Position numbers and translations under genes: made by a program. This document shows, piece by piece, positions 1 to 8,571 of a DNA stretch of 64,000 nucleotides. The stretch covers positions 434,001 to 498,000 of the forward strand of contig NZ_LR217737.1 of the NCBI RefSeq assembly GCF_900699015.1, in the 5' to 3' direction. Origin of the DNA: Erwinia_E haradaeae_E. GTDB taxonomy: Bacteria > Pseudomonadota > Gammaproteobacteria > Enterobacterales > Enterobacteriaceae. The notes below the pieces were generated by a model. The model saw nothing but the letters and a program-made list of their open reading frames with translations. It was not told the origin of the DNA and did not search any database. Numbering within the stretch: position 1 is the stretch's first letter; each line of letters starts with the position of its first letter.

Positions 1-130
1 TCGTGGCGGTCGAGTTAAAGATTTGCCTGGTGTTCGTTATCATACAGTTCGTGGGGCGCTAGACTGCTCAGGTGTTAAAGATTGTAAACAGGCCCGTTCT
101 AAATATGGTGTAAAAAAACCAAAAACTTAA
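1..130 (+). CDS. rpsL: 30S ribosomal protein S12, 3' end only
   Basis: The last 42 codons of S12 are present, read from position 2 to the TAA at 128-130. The 5' end lies before the window. The residues RGGRVKDLPGVRYHTVRGA and the KKPKT end match the C-terminal half of enterobacterial S12, a decoding-centre protein of the small subunit. It is the first gene of the str operon, followed after 98 bp by rpsG. Since only the end is visible, the streptomycin-related residues further upstream cannot be assessed. Confidence 0.97.
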   Translation, partial: RGGRVKDLPGVRYHTVRGALDCSGVKDCKQARSKYGVKKPKT

Positions 131-228
131 CTTTATCTTTGAGGTAAAGGAAAATATTAAGAACTCAAATGTTCTCATGACGCCAATGAGAGTTTTGGGT
201 GTCTTGAATGAACTACGGAGTATTCCTA
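131..228 (+). promoter_or_regulatory. rpsL-rpsG intercistronic region, probable S7 feedback site
   Basis: The spacer between the S12 stop and the S7 start is 98 nt, very close to the roughly 97-nt E. coli spacer that S7 binds to repress its own operon. A hairpin can be drawn with arms CTCAT (174-178) and ATGAG (186-190) nested inside AACT/AGTT. The ribosome binding site ACGGAG lies near its 3' end. The S7-binding role is inferred from position, length and family knowledge; binding is not shown by the sequence. Confidence 0.45.
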
Positions 229-699
229 ATGCCACGTCGTCGTATCATCAGTCAACGTAAAATTCTTCCAGACCCTAAGTTTGGATCTGATCTTTTGGCG
301 AAATTCATTAATATTCTCATGAAAAATGGTAAGAAATCTATTGCTGAAACTATCGTTTATCATGCACTAGATAGATTATCTAGTCGAGTAAGTAAAGATG
401 GGTTAGAAATATTTGAAACAGCTCTAGATAATGTGCGTCCAACTGTTGAAGTTAAATCTCGTCGTGTAGGTGGTTCTACTTATCAAGTTCCTGTTGAAGT
501 TCGTCCGGTGCGTCGTAATACATTAGCAATGCGTTGGATTGTAGAATCTGCGAGAAAGCGTAGTGATAAATCTATGGCGCTTCGTTTAGCACATGAACTT
601 TCTGAGGCCTCTGAAAATAGAGGTACAGCAGTAAAGAAACGTGAAGATGTACATCGTATGGCTGAGGCTAATAAGGCTTTTGCCCATTACCGATGGTAA
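229..699 (+). CDS. rpsG: 30S ribosomal protein S7
   Basis: S7 nucleates assembly of the 30S head and contacts the E and P sites. The 156-residue product begins MPRRR and ends AFAHYRW, matching enterobacterial S7 over its whole length. An in-frame ATG at 208 would add seven unrelated residues. The ATG at 229 is preferred because homology begins there and ACGGAG sits just upstream. It is second gene of the str operon, 95 bp before fusA. Confidence 0.98.
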   Translation: MPRRRIISQRKILPDPKFGSDLLAKFINILMKNGKKSIAETIVYHALDRLSSRVSKDGLEIFETALDNVRPTVEVKSRRVGGSTYQVPVEVRPVRRNTLAMRWIVESARKRSDKSMALRLAHELSEASENRGTAVKKREDVHRMAEANKAFAHYRW

Positions 700-794
700 T
701 GGCGATCTATTTATGATTAGTCCATAGTAAAATATATTATAAATATATCACTAGGATTAACTAACTGAAAATGTTCCAGAATCAGAGGAAGCAC

Positions 795-2903
795 ATGGCT
801 CGTACTACACCTATAACACGCTACCGGAATATTGGTATTAGTGCACATATCGATGCTGGTAAAACAACGACTACTGAGCGTATCCTGTTTTACACTGGTG
901 TAAACCATAAAATTGGTGAAGTACATGATGGCGCAGCTACAATGGATTGGATGGCTCAGGAACAGGAGCGTGGGATTACTATTACCTCCGCAGCTACTAC
1001 TGCTTTTTGGTCTGGTATGGCTAATCAGTTTGAGTCACATCGCATTAATATTATTGATACTCCAGGGCATGTAGATTTTACTATTGAGGTTGAGCGCTCG
1101 ATGCGTGTACTGGATGGTGTAGTCATGGTTTACTGTGCTGTTGGAGGTGTGCAGCCACAATCTGAAACTGTGTGGCGGCAAGCTAATAAATATAGAGTGC
1201 CACGTATTGCGTTCATTAATAAAATGGATCGGATGGGGGCTAATTTTCTTAGGGTAGTAAGTCAGATAAAATCGCGTTTAGCGGCTAATCCAGTTCCAAT
1301 TCACCTAGCTATTGGAGAAGAAGATACGTTTACTGGTGTAGTTGATTTAATAAAGATGAAAGCTATAAACTGGAATGACAGTGACCACGGCTTAACTTTT
1401 TCATACGAAGAAATCCCTTTGAATATGAAGGAAGTTGCTGAAGAATGGCACCAAAAATTAATTGAGTCTGCAGCAGAATCCTCTGAAGAGTTAATGGATA
1501 AGTATCTTAATGGTAGAAGTTTTACTGAAAAAGAAATTAAAAGTGCCCTAAGGCAACGTGTATTGAAGAATGAAGTAATTTTAGTGACTTGCGGATCTGC
1601 TTTTAAGAATAAAGGTGTGCAAGCTATGCTCGATGCAGTTATTGAATACTTACCCGCTCCAACCGATATTAGTGCAATTAATGGAATATTAGATGACGGT
1701 AAAAATAGCCCCTCTATTCGTAATGCAGATGATAGGGCTCCTTTTTCTGCATTAGCATTTAAAATTGCTACTGATCCATTTGTGGGAAACTTAACTTTCT
1801 TCCGTGTCTATTCTGGTGTAGTCAAATCTGGTGATACGGTTATGAATCCCATTAAAACTCAGCGTGAACGATTAGGTCGAATTGTACAAATGCATGCTAA
1901 TAAACGTGAAGAAATCAAAGAGGTGTACGCAGGAGATATAGCTGCTGCTATTGGTTTGAAAGATGTGACCACAGGTGATACTTTATGTGATATAAATAAT
2001 ATTATTATTTTAGAGCGCATGGATTTTCCTGAGCCAGTGATTTCAGTAGCAGTGGAACCCAAAACAAAAGCAGATCAGGAAAAAATGGGAATGGCCTTAG
2101 GTCGATTAGCAAAAGAAGATCCTTCATTTCGCGTCTGGACAGATGAAGAATCATCACAGACGATTATCGCTGGTATGGGTGAACTACATTTAGAGATCTT
2201 AGTTGATCGTATGCAACGGGAATTCCATGTTTCAGCTAACGTTGGTAAGCCACAGGTTGCTTATCGTGAAACTATCCGTGAAACGGTTACCAATATTGAA
2301 AGTAAATATATTAAGCAATCCGGTGGTCGAGGTCAATTTGGTCATGTGGTGATTGATATGAGCCCTCTAGAGTCCGGTGGACTTGGTTATCAGTTTGTCA
2401 ATGATATTGTAGGGGGGGTAATTCCTAAAGAATTTATTCCAGCAGTTGATAAAGGGATCCAGGAACAGCTGAAATCGGGTCCTTTAGCTGGATACCCTGT
2501 GGTAGATGTTAAGGTTCGTTTACATTATGGGTCATACCATGATGTAGATTCTTCTGAATTAGCGTTTAAGATAGCTGCATCTTTAGCTTTTAAATCTGCG
2601 TTTCGTCAAGCAAGGCCTGTTCTTCTTGAACCTGTTATGAAGGTAGAAATTGATACCCCAGAAGAGTATATGGGAGACGTTATTGGTGATTTGAATCGTC
2701 GACGAGGTTTAATAGAAGGTATGGAAGAGTCTTCTACTGGCAAAACAGTGCGCGCTCAAGTACCACTGTCTGCTATGTTTGGTTATGCCACTGATCTACG
2801 ATCACAGACTCAGGGTCGAGCTTCGTATTCTATGGAATTCTTAAAATACGTTGAAGCACCTAACCATATTTCACAAGCTATTATTGAAGCTCGTTGTAAA
2901 TAA
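795..2903 (+). CDS. fusA: Elongation factor G
   Basis: EF-G is the GTPase that drives translocation on the ribosome and, with RRF, ribosome recycling. The G1 motif AHIDAGKTT is at residues 17-25, followed by the RGITI switch, DTPGH and NKMD. Domains II-V follow through GRASYSMEFLKY near the C terminus. The product is 702 residues against 704 in E. coli; two residues are missing from a loop in domain IV near residue 540. The ATG at 795 is chosen over one at 771 because homology starts there and AGAGGAA lies at 784-790. It is third gene of the str operon. Confidence 0.98.
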   Translation: MARTTPITRYRNIGISAHIDAGKTTTTERILFYTGVNHKIGEVHDGAATMDWMAQEQERGITITSAATTAFWSGMANQFESHRINIIDTPGHVDFTIEVERSMRVLDGVVMVYCAVGGVQPQSETVWRQANKYRVPRIAFINKMDRMGANFLRVVSQIKSRLAANPVPIHLAIGEEDTFTGVVDLIKMKAINWNDSDHGLTFSYEEIPLNMKEVAEEWHQKLIESAAESSEELMDKYLNGRSFTEKEIKSALRQRVLKNEVILVTCGSAFKNKGVQAMLDAVIEYLPAPTDISAINGILDDGKNSPSIRNADDRAPFSALAFKIATDPFVGNLTFFRVYSGVVKSGDTVMNPIKTQRERLGRIVQMHANKREEIKEVYAGDIAAAIGLKDVTTGDTLCDINNIIILERMDFPEPVISVAVEPKTKADQEKMGMALGRLAKEDPSFRVWTDEESSQTIIAGMGELHLEILVDRMQREFHVSANVGKPQVAYRETIRETVTNIESKYIKQSGGRGQFGHVVIDMSPLESGGLGYQFVNDIVGGVIPKEFIPAVDKGIQEQLKSGPLAGYPVVDVKVRLHYGSYHDVDSSELAFKIAASLAFKSAFRQARPVLLEPVMKVEIDTPEEYMGDVIGDLNRRRGLIEGMEESSTGKTVRAQVPLSAMFGYATDLRSQTQGRASYSMEFLKYVEAPNHISQAIIEARCK

Positions 2904-2975
2904 ATGTCTAGGTTTAGGTAATTAGTCCCGTGCTTACTGATTTTCAGGTGAGCATAAAAAGTAAGGAATATTGCT

Positions 2976-4160
2976 GTGGCTAAAGAAAAATTTGAACGCT
3001 CTAAAACGCACGTCAATGTTGGTACTATTGGGCATGTTGACCATGGTAAAACCACTTTAACTGCTGCTATTACGACTGTATTGGCTAAAAATTATGGCGG
3101 TACTGCTCGTGCTTTTGATCAGATAGATAACGCACCCGAAGAAAAAGCACGTGGTATCACAATTAATACCTCACATGTTGAATATGATACTTTAACTAGA
3201 CATTATGCACATGTTGATTGTCCAGGTCATGCTGACTATATTAAAAACATGATCACTGGCGCGGCCCAGATGGATGGGGCAATTTTAGTAGTTGCTGCCA
3301 CTGATGGCCCAATGCCACAGACCCGTGAACATATTTTACTTGGTCGACAGGTTGGAGTACCTTATATTATTGTTTTCCTAAATAAGTGTGATATGGTGGA
3401 TGATGAGGAATTACTTGAATTAGTTGAAATGGAAGTTCGTGATTTATTATCACAATATGATTTTCCAGGTGATCTGACACCTATTGTGTACGGCTCTGCA
3501 TTAAAAGCACTAGAAGGTGATACGGAGTGGGAAGCTAAGATCTTAGAGTTAGCTTCGCATTTAGATAAGTATATTCCAGAACCAAAGCGTTCTGTTGATA
3601 AATCATTTTTAATGCCTATTGAAGATGTTTTTTCTATATCTGGTCGAGGAACCGTTGTCACTGGTCGTGTGGAAAGCGGTGTCATTAAAGTCGGTGAAGA
3701 AGTTGAGATTGTTGGCATTAAAGATACCGTTAAATCCATTTGCACTGGTGTAGAAATGTTTCGTAAACTTTTAGATGAAGGTCGTGCAGGTGAGAATTGT
3801 GGTATTTTACTTCGAGGTATTAAACGAGAAGATATTCAGAGAGGTCAGGTTTTGTCTAAACCAGGGACCATTAAGCCACATACTAAATTTGAATCAGAAG
3901 TTTATATTTTATCTAAAGAAGAAGGGGGCCGTCATACTCCATTCTTTCAAGGATACCGTCCACAATTCTATTTTCGTACGACTGATGTTACTGGTACCAT
4001 CGAACTACCAGAGGGTGTTGAAATGGTGATGCCAGGAGACAATATTAAAATGGTTGTCAATCTAATTCATCCTATCGCCATGAATGAAGGTTTGCGTTTT
4101 GCAATTCGTGAAGGCGGGCGTACTGTTGGAGCAGGTATTGTTTCTAAAGTGATTGCTTAA
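2976..4160 (+). CDS. tuf: Elongation factor Tu
   Basis: EF-Tu delivers aminoacyl-tRNA to the ribosomal A site as a GTP complex. The 394-residue product matches E. coli EF-Tu in length, with GHVDHGKT at residues 19-26, DCPGH near 81 and NKCD near 136. Domains II and III are complete. The start is GTG with AAGGA at 2963-2967; GTG is also the known start of enterobacterial tuf genes. It is the last gene of the str operon and ends just before a strong palindromic terminator. Whether a second tuf copy exists elsewhere cannot be judged. Confidence 0.98.
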   Translation: MAKEKFERSKTHVNVGTIGHVDHGKTTLTAAITTVLAKNYGGTARAFDQIDNAPEEKARGITINTSHVEYDTLTRHYAHVDCPGHADYIKNMITGAAQMDGAILVVAATDGPMPQTREHILLGRQVGVPYIIVFLNKCDMVDDEELLELVEMEVRDLLSQYDFPGDLTPIVYGSALKALEGDTEWEAKILELASHLDKYIPEPKRSVDKSFLMPIEDVFSISGRGTVVTGRVESGVIKVGEEVEIVGIKDTVKSICTGVEMFRKLLDEGRAGENCGILLRGIKREDIQRGQVLSKPGTIKPHTKFESEVYILSKEEGGRHTPFFQGYRPQFYFRTTDVTGTIELPEGVEMVMPGDNIKMVVNLIHPIAMNEGLRFAIREGGRTVGAGIVSKVIA

Positions 4161-4185
4161 TGTTTGTTGCTTTTCTATATATTCT

Positions 4186-4231
4186 CTACAGAAAGATAAA
4201 AGAGCGCATGCGCTCTTTTATCTTTCTGTAG
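4186..4231. terminator. 46-bp perfect palindrome, str operon terminator
   Basis: Two 23-nt arms, 4186-4208 and 4209-4231, are exact reverse complements without a spacer, so the transcript would fold into a long hairpin whose GC-rich tip (AGAGCGCATGCGCTCT) supplies its own loop. The T-rich half CTCTTTTATCTTTC follows the centre. It starts 25 bp after the tuf stop and is symmetric, so it could stop transcription from either side. Confidence 0.85.
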
Positions 4232-4269
4232 TTCCATGGTCTTCAGTAGAAGAATGGGGTTGAGTAATA

Positions 4270-4297
4270 TTACAGTTGCTTTACTTTCAGATATAAT
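4270..4297 (+). promoter_or_regulatory. Candidate S10 operon promoter and leader
   Basis: TTACAG (4270-4275) and TATAAT (4292-4297) are 16 bp apart. Transcription from about 4304 would give a leader of roughly 173 nt before rpsJ, very close to the 172-nt S10 leader of E. coli that carries the L4 attenuation site. Small stems can be drawn in the leader, for example TGGTA/TACCA near 4353-4371 and CATCTA/TAGATG near 4409-4430. The promoter is a sequence match; L4 control is inferred from the length only. Confidence 0.45.
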
Positions 4298-4476
4298 ATA
4301 ATGTTTCAATGATGATTACAGACTATGATTCATAGCTATTTCAGATTAGTTTATTGGTACTTGTTACCATAGTTAGTTTTAGTTATTGGCATTAACAAAA
4401 ATTGCTTGCATCTATCAGTTGTAATAGATGAAAGTATTAATTCTTTTCTTTTATAAATAATTGGAGTTCTGGTCTC

Positions 4477-4788
4477 ATGCAGAACCAAAGAATCCGAATC
4501 CGGTTGAAGGCGTTTGATCATCGTTTAATTGATCGATCAACAATGGAGATTGTAGAGACTGCTAAACGAACTGGTGCGCAAGTACGTGGTCCAATTCCAT
4601 TGCCGACTCGTAAAGAACGCTTCACAATTTTGATCTCTCCTCATGTGAATAAAGATGCGCGCGATCAATATGAAATTCGTACGCATAAGCGTCTAGTCGA
4701 TATTGTTGAGCCCACTGAGAAAACGGTTGATGCACTCATGCGATTAGATCTTGCTGCCGGTGTAGATGTGCAAATCAGTCTAGGTTAA
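4477..4788 (+). CDS. rpsJ: 30S ribosomal protein S10
   Basis: S10 is a 30S head protein that also pairs with NusB in transcription antitermination. The 103-residue product is nearly identical to E. coli S10, from MQNQRIRIRLKAFDHRLID to the end DVQISLG. It opens the S10 operon, 245 bp after the str terminator. GGAG lies at 4462-4465 upstream of the ATG. Confidence 0.98.
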   Translation: MQNQRIRIRLKAFDHRLIDRSTMEIVETAKRTGAQVRGPIPLPTRKERFTILISPHVNKDARDQYEIRTHKRLVDIVEPTEKTVDALMRLDLAAGVDVQISLG

Positions 4789-4817
4789 CAAGCTGATTAC
4801 AACAGTTAGGGGAAGAG

Positions 4818-5447
4818 ATGATTGGTTTAGTTGGTAAGAAATTAGGTATGACCCGTATTTTCACAGAAGATGGTGTTTCTATACCTGTTACGGTCATTGA
4901 ACTGGAAGAAAACCGTGTGACCCAGATAAAAAAAATTGGTAAAGATGTGTACAATGCTATCCAGGTAACAACTGGAGTGAAAAAATCTAATCAGATTACT
5001 AAACCTGATGCAGGGCACTTTGCTAAGTCTGGGGTTGCACCTGGTCGTGGTTTATGGGAATTTAGCGTTTCTAATATCTCTGAGTTTAAGGTGGGACAGA
5101 GTATTAATATTGATATTTTTTCTGATATCAAAAAAGTCGATGTAACTGGATTATCTAAAGGGAAAGGTTTTGCAGGTACAGTAAAAAGATGGAATTTTAG
5201 AACTCAGGATGCAACTCACGGTAATTCCTTGTCTCACCGTGTTCCAGGTTCTATCGGTCAAAATCAGACTCCAGGAAAAGTGTTTAAAGGTAAGAAAATG
5301 GCAGGTCAGATGGGTAATAAACGTGTAACTATTCAGAGCCTAAGGATTGTCCGTATTGATTATGATCGAAATATTCTTTTGGTTAGAGGGTCGGTACCTG
5401 GCTCTACTGGTAGCGATCTCATTATTAAAGAAGCTGTGAAGGCCTAA
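4818..5447 (+). CDS. rplC: 50S ribosomal protein L3
   Basis: L3 starts assembly of the large subunit, with a loop reaching the peptidyl transferase centre. The product is 209 residues, the E. coli length. The conserved GLVGKKLGMTRIF start and the central loop around Q150 (the site methylated by PrmB in E. coli, here within GQNQTPGKVFKGKKMAGQ) are intact. GGGGAAGAG precedes the ATG. It is second gene of the S10 operon, 29 bp after rpsJ. Confidence 0.98.
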   Translation: MIGLVGKKLGMTRIFTEDGVSIPVTVIELEENRVTQIKKIGKDVYNAIQVTTGVKKSNQITKPDAGHFAKSGVAPGRGLWEFSVSNISEFKVGQSINIDIFSDIKKVDVTGLSKGKGFAGTVKRWNFRTQDATHGNSLSHRVPGSIGQNQTPGKVFKGKKMAGQMGNKRVTIQSLRIVRIDYDRNILLVRGSVPGSTGSDLIIKEAVKA

Positions 5448-5457
5448 GGGGATAGAT

Positions 5458-6063
5458 ATGGAATTAGTCTTGAAAGACGCATTAAGCGTGATCAATGTCT
5501 CCAACACTATCTTTGGTTGTGATTTTAACGAAGCATTAATTCATCAAGTATTGGTTGCTTATACAGCTGGTGCTCGTCAGGGAACTCGTTCTCAGAAAAC
5601 TCGTGCAGAAGTCACTGGATCCGGAAAAAAACCATGGCGACAAAAAGGAACAGGTCGTGCACGAGCTGGTTCCTTACAAAGCCCGATCTGGCGATCGGGT
5701 GGTGTAGCTTTTGCTGCTAAACCTCAAGATCATAGTCAAAAAATTAACAGAAAGATGTATCGTGGTGCCCTGAAAAGTATTTTATCGGAATTAATACGTC
5801 AAGATCGATTAATGATTTTTCAGAAGTTTTCTTTAGAATCCGCTAAAACAAAGATGCTTCTAGAGAAACTAAAAGCTATGAATCTAGAGGATGTATTGAT
5901 TATTACTGTGATGTTAGAAGAAAATTTACGATTAGCATCTAGAAATCTATATAAAGTTGAGGCACGGACTATAGACAATATTAATCCAATGAGTCTAATT
6001 GCTTTTGAGAAAGTTCTAATAACTGCTGATGCAGTTAAAAGAATAGAGGAGATATTCGTATGA
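5458..6063 (+). CDS. rplD: 50S ribosomal protein L4
   Basis: L4 lines the exit tunnel and in E. coli represses the S10 operon by binding its leader. The product is 201 residues, the usual length. The long basic tunnel loop (GSGKKPWRQKGTGRARAGS and following, residues about 58-95) is intact. The C-terminal third has diverged more than the rest. The stop codon overlaps the rplW start in ATGA, suggesting translational coupling. Confidence 0.97.
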   Translation: MELVLKDALSVINVSNTIFGCDFNEALIHQVLVAYTAGARQGTRSQKTRAEVTGSGKKPWRQKGTGRARAGSLQSPIWRSGGVAFAAKPQDHSQKINRKMYRGALKSILSELIRQDRLMIFQKFSLESAKTKMLLEKLKAMNLEDVLIITVMLEENLRLASRNLYKVEARTIDNINPMSLIAFEKVLITADAVKRIEEIFV

Positions 6064-6362
6064 AGTGGGAAGAGCGTCTACTAAAAGTTATACGTACACC
6101 ACATCTCTCTGAGAAAGCGTCTAGAGTATTGGAAAAAACGAATACTATTGTTCTTAAAGTTTCTAAAGATTCTACAAAATTAGAAATTAAGTCTGCTGTG
6201 CAGAGATTATTTTCAGTGAAAATAGAAGGCGTAAATACTGTGTTAGTCAAAGGTAAGTCTAAGCGTCATAAGCAGCGTGTTGGTCGTCGCAGTAACTGGA
6301 AAAAAGCTTATGTTACTATGAAAGAAGGTCAAACTCTAGACTTGTTCGGTGATGTGGAGTAG
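6060..6362 (+). CDS. rplW: 50S ribosomal protein L23
   Basis: L23 sits at the tunnel exit and is the docking point for trigger factor and SRP. The product is 100 residues, as in E. coli. The start MKWEERLLKVIRTPHLSEKA and the basic stretch KSKRHKQRVGRRSNWKKAYV match the family. The ATG overlaps the rplD stop by 4 nt. The chaperone-contact Glu near residue 18 (SEKA) is kept. Confidence 0.97.
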   Translation: MKWEERLLKVIRTPHLSEKASRVLEKTNTIVLKVSKDSTKLEIKSAVQRLFSVKIEGVNTVLVKGKSKRHKQRVGRRSNWKKAYVTMKEGQTLDLFGDVE

Positions 6363-6378
6363 ATCTGAGGAAAGAATC

Positions 6379-7200
6379 ATGACACTGGTTAAATGTAAAC
6401 CAACATCTCCGGGACGTCGTCACGTAGTGAAAGTGGTGAATCCAGAGCTATATAAAGGCAAGCCTTTTTCTCCTTTAATAGAAAAAAAAAGTAAAACTGG
6501 TGGTCGCAATAATTTTGGTCGCATCACTACTCGTCATATTGGCGGCGGACATAAGAAGGCTTATCGTCTAATTGACTGCAAAAGAAATAAAGATGGTATT
6601 CCAGGAACTATTGAACGTTTTGAATACGATCCGAATCGCTCTGCAAATATTGCATTAGTCTTATATAAAGATGGTGTTCGTCGTTATATCTTAGCACCAC
6701 AAGGAATGAAAGTTGGTGATCAAATTCAGTCTGGAATTAATGTTGCCATTAAAATTGGTAATTCATTACCAATGCGTTATATTCCCGTTGGTTCTACTGT
6801 GCATAATGTAGAAATGAAACCAGGTAAGGGTGGGCAAATTGCACGTTCAGCCGGTACATATGTGCAAATTGTTGCACGAGAAGGTTCTTATGTAACCTTG
6901 CGTTTACGTTCTGGTGAGATACGTAAAATTCCATCCGATTGCCGAGCAACTCTTGGAGAAGTGGGTAATAGCGCACATATGTTGCGTGTTCTAGGTAAAG
7001 CGGGCTCTGCTCGTTGGCGAGGTGTCCGTCCTACTGTTCGTGGTACAGCAATGAACCCTGTAGACCATCCGCACGGGGGTGGAGAAGGGCGTAATTTTGG
7101 AAAACACCCCGTATCTCCTTGGGGATTACAGACAAAGGGTAAAAAAACACGTAGTAACAAGCGGACTGATAAATTCATCATTCGTCGACGTAGTAAATAA
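6379..7200 (+). CDS. rplB: 50S ribosomal protein L2
   Basis: L2 is needed for subunit association and peptidyl transfer. The 273-residue product equals E. coli L2, including HPHGGGEGRNFGKHP with the essential His near residue 229, and the basic C terminus. An upstream ATG at 6349 would overlap rplW and add ten unrelated residues. The ATG at 6379, with GAGGA at 6367-6371, fits homology and spacing. Confidence 0.98.
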   Translation: MTLVKCKPTSPGRRHVVKVVNPELYKGKPFSPLIEKKSKTGGRNNFGRITTRHIGGGHKKAYRLIDCKRNKDGIPGTIERFEYDPNRSANIALVLYKDGVRRYILAPQGMKVGDQIQSGINVAIKIGNSLPMRYIPVGSTVHNVEMKPGKGGQIARSAGTYVQIVAREGSYVTLRLRSGEIRKIPSDCRATLGEVGNSAHMLRVLGKAGSARWRGVRPTVRGTAMNPVDHPHGGGEGRNFGKHPVSPWGLQTKGKKTRSNKRTDKFIIRRRSK

Positions 7201-7216
7201 TTTTAGAGGATAAAAA

Positions 7217-7495
7217 ATGCCACGTTCTCTCAAGAAAGGGCCATTTATTGACCTACACTTGCTGCAGAAGGTAGAGAAAGTTTTGGCTACTGGAGAAAAG
7301 AAACCAGTGCGTACTTGGTCACGTCGTTCAACCATCTTTCCTAAGATGGTTGGTTTGACTATCGCTGTCCATAATGGTCGTCATCATATTCCTATTTTTA
7401 TATCTGATGATATGGTTGGTCACAAACTAGGTGAATTTTCTCCTACTCGCACATACCGTGGTCATTCCGCGGATAAAAAAGCTAAAAAGCGTTAA
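7217..7495 (+). CDS. rpsS: 30S ribosomal protein S19
   Basis: S19 pairs with S13 in the 30S head and contacts the A-site tRNA and the intersubunit bridge. The product is 92 residues, the E. coli length, with PRSLKKGPFIDLHLLQKVEK and the GHKLGEFSPTRTYRGHSADK block intact. TTAGAGGA precedes the ATG. It lies between rplB and rplV in the S10 operon. Confidence 0.98.
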   Translation: MPRSLKKGPFIDLHLLQKVEKVLATGEKKPVRTWSRRSTIFPKMVGLTIAVHNGRHHIPIFISDDMVGHKLGEFSPTRTYRGHSADKKAKKR

Positions 7496-7510
7496 GAGAT
7501 TGGGGGGGGG

Positions 7511-7843
7511 ATGGAAATTATTGCAAGACAGTGTCGTGCTCGTTCTTCTGCACAGAAGATTCGTTTGGTTGCAAACCTTATACGTGGACAGAAAGTATCG
7601 AAAGCTTTAGAGGTTTTAATTTATACTAATAAAAAAGCTGCGGTATTGGTAAAGAAAGTTCTAGAATCCGCTATTGCGAATGCTGAACATAATGATGGTG
7701 TTGACATTGATAATTTAAAAATCACTAAAATCTTTGTTGATGAAGGTCCAAGTATGAAACGTACAATGCCGCGTGCTAAAGGTCGAGCAGATCGCATCTT
7801 GAAGCGTACTAGCCATATTACTGTAGCTGTATCTGACTGCTAA
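7511..7843 (+). CDS. rplV: 50S ribosomal protein L22
   Basis: L22 lines the nascent-peptide tunnel and contacts all domains of 23S rRNA. The product is 110 residues, as in E. coli, with the tunnel beta-hairpin (DEGPSMKRTMPRAKGRADR, residues about 77-95) complete. The ATG directly follows a run of nine G (7502-7510), which takes the place of the usual Shine-Dalgarno box. Confidence 0.97.
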   Translation: MEIIARQCRARSSAQKIRLVANLIRGQKVSKALEVLIYTNKKAAVLVKKVLESAIANAEHNDGVDIDNLKITKIFVDEGPSMKRTMPRAKGRADRILKRTSHITVAVSDC

Positions 7844-7860
7844 GGCAATGGAGATAAATA

Positions 7861-8559
7861 ATGGGTCAGAAAGTACATCCAAATGGTATTCGCTTAGGCA
7901 TTGTGAAGCCTTGGAGTTCTACTTGGTTCGCGAATACCAAAGAATTTGCTAATAATTTAGATAGTGATTTTAAAGTTCGTCAATTTCTTATGAAAGCACT
8001 CAATAAAGCATCTATCTCTCGTATAGTAATTGAGAGGCCCTCTAAGAGTATTCGTGTTACCATTCATACAGCTCGTCCTGGTATTGTGATTGGTAAGAAG
8101 GGAGAAGATGTAGAAAAACTACGAAAAATAGTAGCAGACATAGCTGGTGTTCCAGCACAAATTAATATCTCTGAAGTTCGTAAACCAGAATTAGATGCCA
8201 AATTAGTATCTGACAGTATTGCTTCACAGTTAGAACGTCGAGTGATGTTTCGGCGAGCTATGAAACGGGCAGTACAAAATGCAATGCGTTTAGGTGCTGA
8301 GGGCATTAAAGTTGAAGTTAGTGGTCGTTTAGGTGGTGCAGAAATTGCACGTACTGAATGGTATCGTGAAGGCCGGGTTCCTCTTCATACCCTTCGTGCA
8401 GATATTGATTATAATATTGCTGAGGCGCATACAACTTATGGTGTCATTGGTGTTAAAGTTTGGATTTTTAAGGGTGAGGTCTTAGGCGGTATGGCTGAAA
8501 TTGAACAACCGGAAAAGGTAGCTCAACCTAAAAAGAAACAGCGAAAAAGTCGTAAGTAA
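7861..8559 (+). CDS. rpsC: 30S ribosomal protein S3
   Basis: S3 forms part of the mRNA entry tunnel and helicase site. The product is 232 residues (233 in E. coli). The KH-type motif VIGKKGEDVEKLRK is near residues 77-90 and the basic entry-site residues RRVMFRRAMKRA near 126-137. The Lys/Gln-rich tail is present. GGAGATAA precedes the ATG. It lies between rplV and rplP. Confidence 0.98.
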   Translation: MGQKVHPNGIRLGIVKPWSSTWFANTKEFANNLDSDFKVRQFLMKALNKASISRIVIERPSKSIRVTIHTARPGIVIGKKGEDVEKLRKIVADIAGVPAQINISEVRKPELDAKLVSDSIASQLERRVMFRRAMKRAVQNAMRLGAEGIKVEVSGRLGGAEIARTEWYREGRVPLHTLRADIDYNIAEAHTTYGVIGVKVWIFKGEVLGGMAEIEQPEKVAQPKKKQRKSRK

Positions 8560-8571
8560 GGAGAGTCACCG

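Noticed and set aside
6888..7181. 97-codon minus-strand frame inside rplB
   Set aside because: Antisense shadow of a highly conserved ribosomal gene; no independent support.
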